Part shown: positions 7,301 through 15,838 of the stretch, piece after piece
Numbering within the stretch: position 1 is the stretch's first letter
Layout: the number at the start of each line of letters is the position of its first letter
Source: a virus
IMG/VR virus record: IMGVR_UViG_3300025283_000004
Location: 1-27,250 of that record
DNA length: 27,250 bases
Strand: one strand, 5' to 3'
The notes under the pieces: generated by a model
Database searches by the model: none
What the model was told of the DNA's origin: nothing
What the model saw: the letters and a program-made list of their open reading frames with translations, nothing else
Program-made: the position numbers and the translations under genes

Positions 7301-10300
7301 ATCTAGTATAAGATCAAAGCAAACAAAAATTTTAAAAATAAAAACAGTCAATAACTGTTACTTCTATAACGGAGATGTTGTTTCTCAACTTACATCTGGG
7401 GCAACTGGAGTGATGGTTGGTGACTGTTTTGATAACACAGAAATAGTAATACGTGTAACGGGAGGAACATTTAACAAAACGGGTACATTATACACCAATA
7501 GATCCATTAAAAGATTAACTCTAAGTAAAGAATCTTCATATGGAGAAAATAATATTGTATCTGTCACAAATGGAAACCAGGCAGTTATTGCTAATATTAC
7601 ATCAAACATATTAAATGTATCATACAATCCATTTAGTAATAATGATCCGATTATTTTTACCACTAGCTCTAATCAAATCTCTGCTTCCATCATTTATTAT
7701 GTAAAAAATGCTACTTCAACTTCTTTCCAGATTGCAACATCGGTGTCTGGATCTCCTATTACTATTACTAACATAAACACTCCTGGAATAGTTGCAATTA
7801 GTGAAAAAGGAAGAGCAAAAGTAATAAATGCAACTAACAAACAAAACTCAGTAACAGTTGAGCTTATTAGAGGTATCATAGAACCAACTGCGAACTATTA
7901 TTTGAGTAGTGCAGATATTAAAGATACAGTGGGTTCGGAAATAGTAGGTAAAACAGAATTATCACAAAATATCAACATAGAAACTTTAAATGATAATGTT
8001 GCATTAGTTAATACTACTACAAACCATGGATTATCTAAAGATGATGAAGTAAATATTGACATTATTCCCAACCCTTCCTCAACTACTACAGAATATAGAG
8101 TAAGAAGGAGAATACATCAAAAAGTAAATATTGGAAGACCTATATTTGATTCTATTATTAAGGATACTGGTATAGGAAAAGGTAGAATATTAAACTCTGG
8201 TGCAAGCTATGCATCCAATACCTCTGGAACAAACACATTTACTAACGTAGAACTTGTTTTCTTTGATCAGAAAAAAACCAGAGATTTATCAGGAGATGTT
8301 GTTGGATCTTCTTCCCCAAGAAGTGTTATTGGAGCTCCAGGAAACACAAATAATGCAAAAGCAACGATTGCAGTTAGTGCTGGCAAAGTTGCATCAATAA
8401 CCATCACATCTAAGGGAAGCGGATATGAGAAAGGAGACCTCCTAACAGTATCTAATACCTCATTAAACAGACTTGCATCTTCAACTAGCACCCAAGTATT
8501 AAAGTATGAAGTTCTTCATTCTGGTTTTGCTATTGGAGAAACTGTTTTATTTTTAAAATCCGTCAATAACTTATCGGTGAATGATTATTTGAATATAGAT
8601 GAAGAAGTTGTAAAAATATCCACCGTAAATACAACTGCAAATACTATTGTAGTACAAAGAGCACAAAATAACACAATACAAAAAGATCATTATAATGGTA
8701 CATCAGTATCTTTCTATAACTCAACTTTTAGATTTAGTTCTAGTTACAGAATAGGATCAAATCCAGAAGATCCTGTTATTTTTTCATATGATTCAAATAC
8801 TGGCGAGTTAGAAGTAGTATATAACACTACTCAAAATTTAAATACTATTAATGAACTTATTAATACTGCTTCTTTCTTCGATGAAAGTAGTCCAGCAAAA
8901 ATAGTAACAGTTAAAAATATAGTATACGATCCAAAATATAAATTTGAGTTTGCAAAAAGTCCTGGAAATGTTTGGGTAACAAATCCAATCATAGATGTAC
9001 AAAAATACTACCAATATAAGTTTAATACATCTAATACTACATTATTAGGATCTTTCTTGGAGTTTTCTCCAACAAAAAATAAAAATATTTTGACAATAGA
9101 ATCTTTTAGAGGTCCTGCTTTACCTGGAACTCCAGGATCTTACATTAATGTCACATTTGGATTTGGTGCTTTTTATACCGACGACGATTTTACTGTTGAT
9201 GGAGAGCTTGCGATAGATGGAGATTTTTCTGTTGGTCCTGGACTAGAAGTTATCAAAGAACAATCTAACTATGTCTATTACTATTACTACGATAAAAATG
9301 GAATTATTGATTCCGATGATTCTTATTTAAAGATAGTTGATGATCCACTACAAGGAACAAAAAAAGTAGTTTATACTACGCCATCTTCATTTGTATATGA
9401 AATGTCATCAAGACCAGAATATGATGGTTCTGGTATTATGGAATATGTTACTGTATCAAAAACTGCAGTTGGAGCAATACATCGTGTAAATATTCAAAAC
9501 CCAGGTAAAAACTATAAATCATTACCTACCGTTTCTTCTGTATCTGTAAACTCTTCTTTAGAATCTATTGTAGATGCGGTTTGGAACTCAAATACAAAAT
9601 CTATAGATTCTGTTATTTTTATTTCCAAAGGTTTAAATTACTCAAAACCAAAAGTTATTGTTGTTGATGGAGATGGAATAGATGCTGATTTTGATATTAC
9701 CAAAAATCCAGATAATTCAATCAAAGCAATCGTTGTAAAAAATAAAGGTAAAAGATATACATACAAACCAACTTTAAAAGTAGTTGAAGCGGACATAACT
9801 GCATACTGTAATAGTAATACTATTGGTGTTCCAAAAACGGTAAAGATAGTATCTAATGGTTTTGGATTTAATAGAGATTCTACAACTAAAAGAAAGTATA
9901 CCTCAGCATATTTCTTATCATTAAGTGGTTTTGGATCTAATGTATTTTTAGAAGGTGAAGAAATTGTTCAATATAGTGGAACTAATCTTATTGCAAAAGC
10001 AAGGATTTCAAAAAATGGATGGAAGTTATCATCTAACATCTTAAAAGTTGAAAATGTAACTGGAAAGTTTTTAGAAAGTTTAAAGATTATCTCAAAAACA
10101 ACAAATATTACTGCTACCGTAGAAAAGATTTTTACTACAGTATTTGATAGTGACATTCGTTCATATTATGATAATCTTGGTTATTATGCTTCGGATAGAT
10201 CAAAGTTAGGATCAGTAACACAAAAATTAGCGGATTCTTATTTCTATCAAGATTATTCTTATGTTATAAAATCAAAAACTCCAGTAGATATTTGGAGAAA

Positions 10301-13300
10301 CTTAATAAGACAAACAATACATCCATCTGGATTTAAAGTTTTTGGTGAGTTAAGTGTTGATAGTTTTGTAGACACTAAATCTCCAAGTATACAACCAAAT
10401 AGTAGCAACATAAGTATAATCAATCTGTGGGATCCTGTAAAAAATAAAGTTACTGTACAGAACACTTTCAGAACTTTAACGCAATCCATTGTTAATGTAT
10501 CTAATATTAATCAGGTACGAGGAAAAGGATCTGTACTGGCTTCTGCTTATGACACAGGAGAAACTTCTTCATATGAGTTTTACTTGGATCCAAAGTTTGA
10601 CGGATATTTTAATCAATCTGGCAATAGAGCTGGAACAAAAACATTTGCAATGAAGTTAAAAGGTTCTGGTAATGCATTAACTTTAGATAACATCAATAAC
10701 TTTATTGTTACATTGGATGGCGTACTTCAAGAACCAGGAAACGCATATTATCTTGGCGGAAGTGTGGGGACAAATCAATCCAGTGCTTCCCAGATAACTT
10801 TTTCTCAAGCACCACTAGGATATAGAAATATTTTTGGAGCAGCGATTTCTCAGAGTGTTTATGTTGATGGTTCTGATAGTCCTCCACAAAGGTTTATAGG
10901 AAGAGCCATCAAATTTAAAGATGCTTCATTAAATATTCAATATTTTAGAAAGATTAAAAATATTACATCACAGTTTAATGGAGTTAAAAAATCTTTCCAG
11001 TTGTACTATGAAAATAACACTGCGGTTGAGTTATCTGCGGGTGATAATCTATTAGTTTGTATTGATGGTGTAGTTCAGCAAGCAGGTTCAACACCTTTGC
11101 TGCCAGTAGATCGTGCATATTATATTAAGAGAACTGTTGTCCCCAATGAAATAGTATTTGTAGAAGCACCAAGGAAATTTGATAACATTACTCAAAACTT
11201 TTTTGCTTATAGCATTTCTTCATATGAAAGACTAACGATTGATTCAAAATATGTTAATGGTACAACTGTGGGTCCATTTTTGCTTAGATCCGCTGTTTCG
11301 GACAAAACTATAACTGTAGATGATGACAGAAATGTGTTGGTATTTTTAGATGGAGTTTTACAGGAAAGATTAAGAGCATATAACATTAATGGTGCAAATA
11401 TAACTTTTAACGAACCTATACGAGTCGGACAAAAAGTAAATATTTTATATGTTTATGGTAGAGACTATAAGAAAAATATAAAAGCATTTAACTTTGATAC
11501 AGTACCATTTTTTAATAGATTTACTATAACCTTAACTGGAAGACAAGTTATTGGAGATGGTGCAGCTCCTAATGATGGGATTCTGGTAGAAACATCAAGT
11601 GGTGCAGTGGGTCGTGTTAAAAATGTGTATTTTGATGGCGTAAACACCAAAATATTAGTAGATTCGAGAAATAAAGTATTTACTACTTCCGAAAATATTA
11701 TTTTTAGAAATGTAAACCCACCAACTGCTCCTTCTCCAGATTTTATACTATCTTCAGTTAATATTATCTCAATAGAAACATTTGAGGAAAATGAAGAGAG
11801 GCAGGATTATTTGAGAAGATCAAAACCAGGATGGTTAGTTGCTTCCAGGGATTCAACATCAGGATTAAACTCCTACAAAAACTTTGTTGAGATTGGTGAT
11901 TTAATAAAAATTGATGGAGAATCTGCCACTAGAAAAATATTAGATATACCTGATATTGCAATCAAAACAAACTACAGAGATGGAGATGATTTAAACTCAT
12001 CATATTATGGAAATATTGCAGTAACAAACTACAGTGGCGTTTCTTTGGGAGAAGGTTTAGATGTAGTAGCAAATATTTCTAGCGGCAAAGTAGTTTCTTT
12101 GACATGGAATAAAAAAGATTATCCATTCTATGAAACTAGAGGATTGCGCCCAGTACCAAATGCATATGGTTATGAAAGTGCTCCTCAACTAATTTTTGTT
12201 GCCCAACCTCTTAAAAATGTGGGCGGTGAGATTACTGCAGAAGCTCAAGGTGGTGGTGCAAGAGCATATGCCATAGTAGAAAATGGGGAAGTTATTGATC
12301 TGGTATTGTTGGATGGTGGTAGTGGTTATTTAACTCCACCTCGCGTATATATTACTCGCGGATATGAAATAATCAAGCAATCAAAACAGATTGATACTGT
12401 AAGAGTATTAAGTTTCTTAAATCCCCAAGTTCTTTCTGGAAATACTCTTTACATCACCTCTGGAGATACTTTATCCACTCCTGGTGGTCCTCCTATCCAG
12501 TCTATTACATCTGTGGTTACAGTAACTCCATATGATGCAAGTAGAAAATTAACTGCGATTATACAAAAACAAGCACCTGTACCGATTCCTCAAAGAAAAG
12601 CAGATACTTTGATTGTATGCAGCGTGCAGTCAGTTGGCGCTCAAATAACTTCTCTAAGTGTGCTTTCAGCGGTATTCAACTCTATATTAGAATCTCCAGC
12701 TGCAGATGTTGTAATAACTTCACAAAGAAGAAATACAGTTCAATCAGTATCTCCAGAAATATTATCTGGTGCCCGCACTTTCCTTAAGATTAAGACAGCA
12801 CCAGTATTTCCTACTTTATATGATACTGGAGCGTATCTTGACATTCCTATGTCAGTTACTGATACCATTGCTTATATTCCAACTACATCTAAGTTTACCT
12901 CAAATGGTAAGTTGATGATTGAAGATGAAATAGTATACTATGCTGCTAAACTAAATGATCGTTTTTATGGTATTATCCGCGAAAGAGATGGTACTACTGC
13001 AAAAGCACATCCGTCTGGGGCATTTTTGAGACAATATAGAGAAGATGTAACTATCGTTTCTGCAGGTGTTGTTGATGGTGGTATTCCAACACTTATTGAA
13101 ACAAGCATAAGTGTTTCTTCGCAACTCAATATTACACCAGTTATAGTTTCTGGAAGTCAACTTACTATTCTCAATAATGTAAGTACTGTAAACAGAGAAA
13201 GTCTAATAATCTCACAATGTAAGACTACTGTTCCAATGATTAGTGTATCGACTTCTCGCGCAGAAGCAGTTACAGAATCTAAGGTAACTACAGTATCTTA

Positions 13301-14003
13301 CTCTGTTGCTTCTTGTGCTGCAAATATAACTTCCCAGTATCAAGTATTAACGCCAATAGTTAATGTTAATATCACCCCAGAGTTAACCAAGTTTTATCCT
13401 GCAGGATTTACTGATTATTATATCGAGAAAGTATTATTCACTGATCCAATTTTAACAAGATCTGGTTCTTCTGTAACTCTAGATGCTCCAAAAAATAGAG
13501 TTTATCAAAGGTCTGGATACATTGTTTCTATTTACAACTTAGAAACAAATCCAGATGCGATTGCATATTCATATTATAAGTTAACTTTAGGACCAAGAAT
13601 GAGTACATTCAATGAATGGTATGGTTTGGGTGATGGAACAGCAGATGTTTCCAGTTTAACTTTAAATGATATTGATATCAACTATGGATCATTTACTATT
13701 CAAGATTTTACTTTAGCTTCCCAATATTCAGAAACTGGTGCTATATGGAACTTGGTATACCCATCTATTCAAAATCCAGTTGCAATTTCTTCAACTAGTG
13801 GAACAATACCATCAACAATAAATGTCGCAAAAACAACATATTTCCCAAGTAGTGGATACATTTATCACTCTAACGGATCTACTACATTTGGTGTAATTCA
13901 ATACACTGGAAAAACTGCAACATCATTTACTGGATGCACACGTTATAATGGATCAACAAATATTGTTTCTGGATCTCAAATCATTCCTTTTGAAGTGACC
14001 TAA
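4395..14003 (+). CDS. 7: Giant gp7-like baseplate wedge protein with YHYH domain
   Basis: At 3202 residues this is about three times T4 gp7 (1032). Residues 1-300 resemble the C-terminal part of T4 gp7: helices with FSKFLQKYYEQLE, then FYRTKGTEQSIKFIFN (about 199-214; T4 has FYSTKGIEASYKFLF), then a strand region. The rest of that gp7 domain reappears at about 1920-1988 (LADSYFYQDYSYVIKSKTP, then HPSGFKVFG; T4 has YYVMKIKS and HPVGFGF). Between them lie about 1600 inserted residues. These hold GxGY-type beta repeats (560-700, 1290-1340, 1680-1790), a YHYH-type domain (about 760-890, with GFAYDGNPIYGPYGY and RFCVTPEYPFGVYAYF), and a Tyr run near 1626. The C-terminal 1200 residues add three DGVxQ modules (2108, 2224, 2319) and another GxGY pair. 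T4 gp7 clamps the gp6-gp25 wedge core to gp8, gp10 and gp53, which fits the gene order. Confidence 0.85.
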   Translation: MSKAKKLSVLVDTQLPDFIASEYDNFSKFLQKYYEQLETAGQPLDIINNLTTYHDIDFYEKSLLKENTTLSSSINATATTINVASTAGFPEKNGYFSIDEEIIFYKKTTSTSFINCYRNVSGTTKLGDLYHLNDYRSVDPANVGTGVPHTAGKIVNNISNLFLYAFVKNFEREYLDAFPEQNLKTEVDKRILIKNIKQFYRTKGTEQSIKFIFNSIVATEPSDIPSVYYPKDNTFKASNGEWIDKYGLQVKVLSGDVTQLVGQKIVQNTSVYSDAPYSFAIVDAVVPIGDKDGETLYELVLAEDTIVGNFVLSAKTYLTKILPSNAVAGNFVNVYSTSGWNTTEGELRIGNETITYKTKNVNQFKITSRTGSSSYSVGTSVYSNSSLFGYYTDGNGVIQEVGLLPLGYLYDLKVFAGAPYSSEGDKIQVEDSGFSSLDPIIYNSSTNSTRWIINESNTAPLVSSQSSVQSLLSEVIANVSAIYEDDQYFYIASSGFPSYSIGPFTALTNPQNQNLLKLIKKNPTTSTEIFTTTTKDVGILVNGVRLYSYKDDEEVINGPVVKIEVTNQGTSYAAPPFVLFGNGSASATAVMSGEVVEKIIINDGGTGYTSDPAVTITSGRGAVITATVTGDRVTRLNIVNPGEYYSSPPTVVIRDSLGRGRYAEYIANVSAEGQITGFIKIQEGKFYTQENVIVEIIPVGKNATAVAKVKRWRKNRFTKLQSSLDSSYGYYFDNINPALGYGYGHVANPKKLRVALNDNLDGNGLIPATLTHSPILGFAYDGNPIYGPYGYTNPLSKKTAIIRMTSSYALNTSRTNGPTNPLGTYVEDYTYVHRSGSLDENNGRFCVTPEYPFGVYAYFITIDSNNNPVFPYCLGKNYYSLPVSSNYENFISQDDLPKNITRYRTDKIRNNGIDTFALIESVNSGSIDGVDVASSSNNFSVGSKVYFNEENTGGEDLTASVGSLYGKPISSIRSKQTKILKIKTVNNCYFYNGDVVSQLTSGATGVMVGDCFDNTEIVIRVTGGTFNKTGTLYTNRSIKRLTLSKESSYGENNIVSVTNGNQAVIANITSNILNVSYNPFSNNDPIIFTTSSNQISASIIYYVKNATSTSFQIATSVSGSPITITNINTPGIVAISEKGRAKVINATNKQNSVTVELIRGIIEPTANYYLSSADIKDTVGSEIVGKTELSQNINIETLNDNVALVNTTTNHGLSKDDEVNIDIIPNPSSTTTEYRVRRRIHQKVNIGRPIFDSIIKDTGIGKGRILNSGASYASNTSGTNTFTNVELVFFDQKKTRDLSGDVVGSSSPRSVIGAPGNTNNAKATIAVSAGKVASITITSKGSGYEKGDLLTVSNTSLNRLASSTSTQVLKYEVLHSGFAIGETVLFLKSVNNLSVNDYLNIDEEVVKISTVNTTANTIVVQRAQNNTIQKDHYNGTSVSFYNSTFRFSSSYRIGSNPEDPVIFSYDSNTGELEVVYNTTQNLNTINELINTASFFDESSPAKIVTVKNIVYDPKYKFEFAKSPGNVWVTNPIIDVQKYYQYKFNTSNTTLLGSFLEFSPTKNKNILTIESFRGPALPGTPGSYINVTFGFGAFYTDDDFTVDGELAIDGDFSVGPGLEVIKEQSNYVYYYYYDKNGIIDSDDSYLKIVDDPLQGTKKVVYTTPSSFVYEMSSRPEYDGSGIMEYVTVSKTAVGAIHRVNIQNPGKNYKSLPTVSSVSVNSSLESIVDAVWNSNTKSIDSVIFISKGLNYSKPKVIVVDGDGIDADFDITKNPDNSIKAIVVKNKGKRYTYKPTLKVVEADITAYCNSNTIGVPKTVKIVSNGFGFNRDSTTKRKYTSAYFLSLSGFGSNVFLEGEEIVQYSGTNLIAKARISKNGWKLSSNILKVENVTGKFLESLKIISKTTNITATVEKIFTTVFDSDIRSYYDNLGYYASDRSKLGSVTQKLADSYFYQDYSYVIKSKTPVDIWRNLIRQTIHPSGFKVFGELSVDSFVDTKSPSIQPNSSNISIINLWDPVKNKVTVQNTFRTLTQSIVNVSNINQVRGKGSVLASAYDTGETSSYEFYLDPKFDGYFNQSGNRAGTKTFAMKLKGSGNALTLDNINNFIVTLDGVLQEPGNAYYLGGSVGTNQSSASQITFSQAPLGYRNIFGAAISQSVYVDGSDSPPQRFIGRAIKFKDASLNIQYFRKIKNITSQFNGVKKSFQLYYENNTAVELSAGDNLLVCIDGVVQQAGSTPLLPVDRAYYIKRTVVPNEIVFVEAPRKFDNITQNFFAYSISSYERLTIDSKYVNGTTVGPFLLRSAVSDKTITVDDDRNVLVFLDGVLQERLRAYNINGANITFNEPIRVGQKVNILYVYGRDYKKNIKAFNFDTVPFFNRFTITLTGRQVIGDGAAPNDGILVETSSGAVGRVKNVYFDGVNTKILVDSRNKVFTTSENIIFRNVNPPTAPSPDFILSSVNIISIETFEENEERQDYLRRSKPGWLVASRDSTSGLNSYKNFVEIGDLIKIDGESATRKILDIPDIAIKTNYRDGDDLNSSYYGNIAVTNYSGVSLGEGLDVVANISSGKVVSLTWNKKDYPFYETRGLRPVPNAYGYESAPQLIFVAQPLKNVGGEITAEAQGGGARAYAIVENGEVIDLVLLDGGSGYLTPPRVYITRGYEIIKQSKQIDTVRVLSFLNPQVLSGNTLYITSGDTLSTPGGPPIQSITSVVTVTPYDASRKLTAIIQKQAPVPIPQRKADTLIVCSVQSVGAQITSLSVLSAVFNSILESPAADVVITSQRRNTVQSVSPEILSGARTFLKIKTAPVFPTLYDTGAYLDIPMSVTDTIAYIPTTSKFTSNGKLMIEDEIVYYAAKLNDRFYGIIRERDGTTAKAHPSGAFLRQYREDVTIVSAGVVDGGIPTLIETSISVSSQLNITPVIVSGSQLTILNNVSTVNRESLIISQCKTTVPMISVSTSRAEAVTESKVTTVSYSVASCAANITSQYQVLTPIVNVNITPELTKFYPAGFTDYYIEKVLFTDPILTRSGSSVTLDAPKNRVYQRSGYIVSIYNLETNPDAIAYSYYKLTLGPRMSTFNEWYGLGDGTADVSSLTLNDIDINYGSFTIQDFTLASQYSETGAIWNLVYPSIQNPVAISSTSGTIPSTINVAKTTYFPSSGYIYHSNGSTTFGVIQYTGKTATSFTGCTRYNGSTNIVSGSQIIPFEVT

Positions 14004-14010
14004 ATAACTG

Positions 14011-14024
14011 CATAAATATAAATA
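14011..14024 (+). promoter_or_regulatory. Paired late promoter motifs before gp8
   Basis: CATAAATA (14011-14018) overlaps a perfect T4 late consensus TATAAATA (14017-14024). They lie in the 49-base gap after the gp7-like gene, 28 bases before the gp8 start. This suggests fresh transcription of gp8 and the genes after it, so that gp8 does not depend on a 9.6-kb upstream gene being read to the end. Confidence 0.78.
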
Positions 14025-14052
14025 AAATAGCATTTTATAGAGAGACAAAAAC

Positions 14053-15789
14053 ATGCCAGCAATCATCTCTGAAAAATTCAGAATTTTTAACGCCAAACAA
14101 TTCCTGGAGTCACTTTCAGAAGGTTCTGGCGATACTGACCCAAATCGCTCAAGAATGTATTTCTATGTAGGTAGACCTCAACCATGGAGAGCATTCTTAG
14201 AAATCTATGGTAGAAGCACTACCAATTTTTCTGTTGGAGAAACTGTAACTGCTACTGGATTCAGTGGAGTTGTTTCAGAAGTTCATCCATTTAGTCTATT
14301 ACTAACAAATATTGGTCCAACTGTTTCTGCTGCTCCCGCTGCTGGATCCACAGTAACGGGTGGAACATCTGGAGCTACTGCAAAAGCAGGTGTTTATCGT
14401 TATGCAGATGAAAACACCCCAACTGCTCCTTATGACAACCAAGAAGAAAAGTTTGGTATTTATGATGAAATGATTGCTCTCAAGAGAATCACCTCTGCAT
14501 TTGCAAGACACGTAATCAGAAGATATAACTGGGATTTGTCAGTTAATGCTAAGTTTGATATGTGGATGCCTGATTATAGCGCACAAAAACTAACAGCAAC
14601 TGGAGAATCTTCATTATCTACAGCAAAATATGCTGTTATGAACAGTTCATATGAAGTTTTTGTTTGCTTGTACAATGGAACAAATCCAACAAACTTAAGC
14701 GGACAAAACGCAACATATTCTCCATCAACAAATCCTCCATCTGGACAAGGTACATATTCAGGTGGCATCTATACCGAACCATCTGGTACATATGTTTGGA
14801 AATATCTGTACACCATCCCAACCGATGATGTAATCAAGTTCCTTTCATCCGACTTCATGCCTATTGTTCTTGACAACACTGTTCAAAGTGCAGCAGTTGA
14901 CGGAGCAATTTCAAGCGTTCTTCTAAAAGATCCTGGAAGCAATCTTCCAACAAGTACTACCCTTTATGCCCAGATTCTCGGTGACGGTACTGGTGGTAAA
15001 GTCGCAATCACAACAAACGGTAGTGGTGTAATCACTGGAGTTAGTGTTAATGCTGCTGGATCTGGTTATACTTATGGTAATGTTCTTCTCAAGAACGGTT
15101 ATCTCTTCACTAACTCAGGTTTAACAACTTCAGCTACTGTTGCTGCCAGTGCAACTGGTAATCTAGAAGTCATCATTCCCCCTCAAGGAGGTCACGGCGC
15201 AGATCCAGTTCTAGAACTGAATGCAAAACGTGTTATGACGAATATTCGTCTAACATATGCTGAAGGACAAGGAGACTTCCCTGTAGATAACGATTTCAGA
15301 AGAATCGGTATTATTCAAGATCCTCTTCAATTTGGATCAACTAGTTTCCTTACCGCAGATACTGCTTCTGGATTGTTTGCAGTTAAACTCAGTGGAGCAA
15401 CAGGAAACTTTATTCCAGATGAAGAAATCACTCAAACAGTAAGTGGTAATATTTCAAAAGGCAAAGTTGTTTCTTGGACTTTAGACACTGGTAGCACAAC
15501 TGCTGGTGTTCTTAAGTATATTCAAGTTCCTGGTATTCATGAAGATAATGGTGTAGTAAAACCTTTTGTTTCAACTGGATCTGCTGCTGTTACTGGTGCT
15601 ACATCAGGTATTCAAGGAACCGTAAATACTTCATATAATGCTGCTTTACTAGGTTCAAACTTTGCTAACGGTTTAGCAACCCCAGAAGTTAAAAATAACT
15701 CAGGTGAACTAATCTATACAGAAAATAGAAAACTAATCACCAGAGCTCCAGACCAAATTGAAGATATTAAGCTAGTTATCGAATTCTGA
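14053..15789 (+). CDS. 8: Baseplate wedge subunit gp8, enlarged
   Basis: The ends match T4 gp8. Residues 1-46 carry SEKFRIFNAKQFLES and YFYVGRPQPW (T4: SKFRTEKMLNF and GRSEPW). Further on come GTYVWKYLYTIP (T4: GYVWEYLFEIP), FRRIGIIQDPL (T4: FRQISIITNPL) and the end SGELIYTENRKLITRAPDQI (T4: SGEMIYMENRPPIIMAMDQT). At 578 residues it is much longer than T4 gp8 (334). The extra length lies in about three places: residues 57-115 (TSGA-type module), 284-390 (GxGY module, ending near GHGADPVLELNAK) and 430-550 (two more TSGA-type stretches). gp8 is a dimer on the outer wedge, bound to gp7 and gp10 in T4. A GAGAG site stands upstream of the ATG. Confidence 0.93.
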   Translation: MPAIISEKFRIFNAKQFLESLSEGSGDTDPNRSRMYFYVGRPQPWRAFLEIYGRSTTNFSVGETVTATGFSGVVSEVHPFSLLLTNIGPTVSAAPAAGSTVTGGTSGATAKAGVYRYADENTPTAPYDNQEEKFGIYDEMIALKRITSAFARHVIRRYNWDLSVNAKFDMWMPDYSAQKLTATGESSLSTAKYAVMNSSYEVFVCLYNGTNPTNLSGQNATYSPSTNPPSGQGTYSGGIYTEPSGTYVWKYLYTIPTDDVIKFLSSDFMPIVLDNTVQSAAVDGAISSVLLKDPGSNLPTSTTLYAQILGDGTGGKVAITTNGSGVITGVSVNAAGSGYTYGNVLLKNGYLFTNSGLTTSATVAASATGNLEVIIPPQGGHGADPVLELNAKRVMTNIRLTYAEGQGDFPVDNDFRRIGIIQDPLQFGSTSFLTADTASGLFAVKLSGATGNFIPDEEITQTVSGNISKGKVVSWTLDTGSTTAGVLKYIQVPGIHEDNGVVKPFVSTGSAAVTGATSGIQGTVNTSYNAALLGSNFANGLATPEVKNNSGELIYTENRKLITRAPDQIEDIKLVIEF

Positions 15790-15807
15790 TATACTATCTT
15801 ATTCTTT

Positions 15808-15815
15808 GTTAAATA
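15808..15815 (+). promoter_or_regulatory. Possible late promoter motif before the DUF4815 gene
   Basis: GTTAAATA differs from NATAAATA at one position. It ends 23 bases before the ATG, the same distance as the motif before gp25 (22). It stands in the 49-base gap after gp8. The match is imperfect, so this is tentative. Confidence 0.38.
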
Positions 15816-15838
15816 TAACTAAGTAAAGATGAGCGGAA

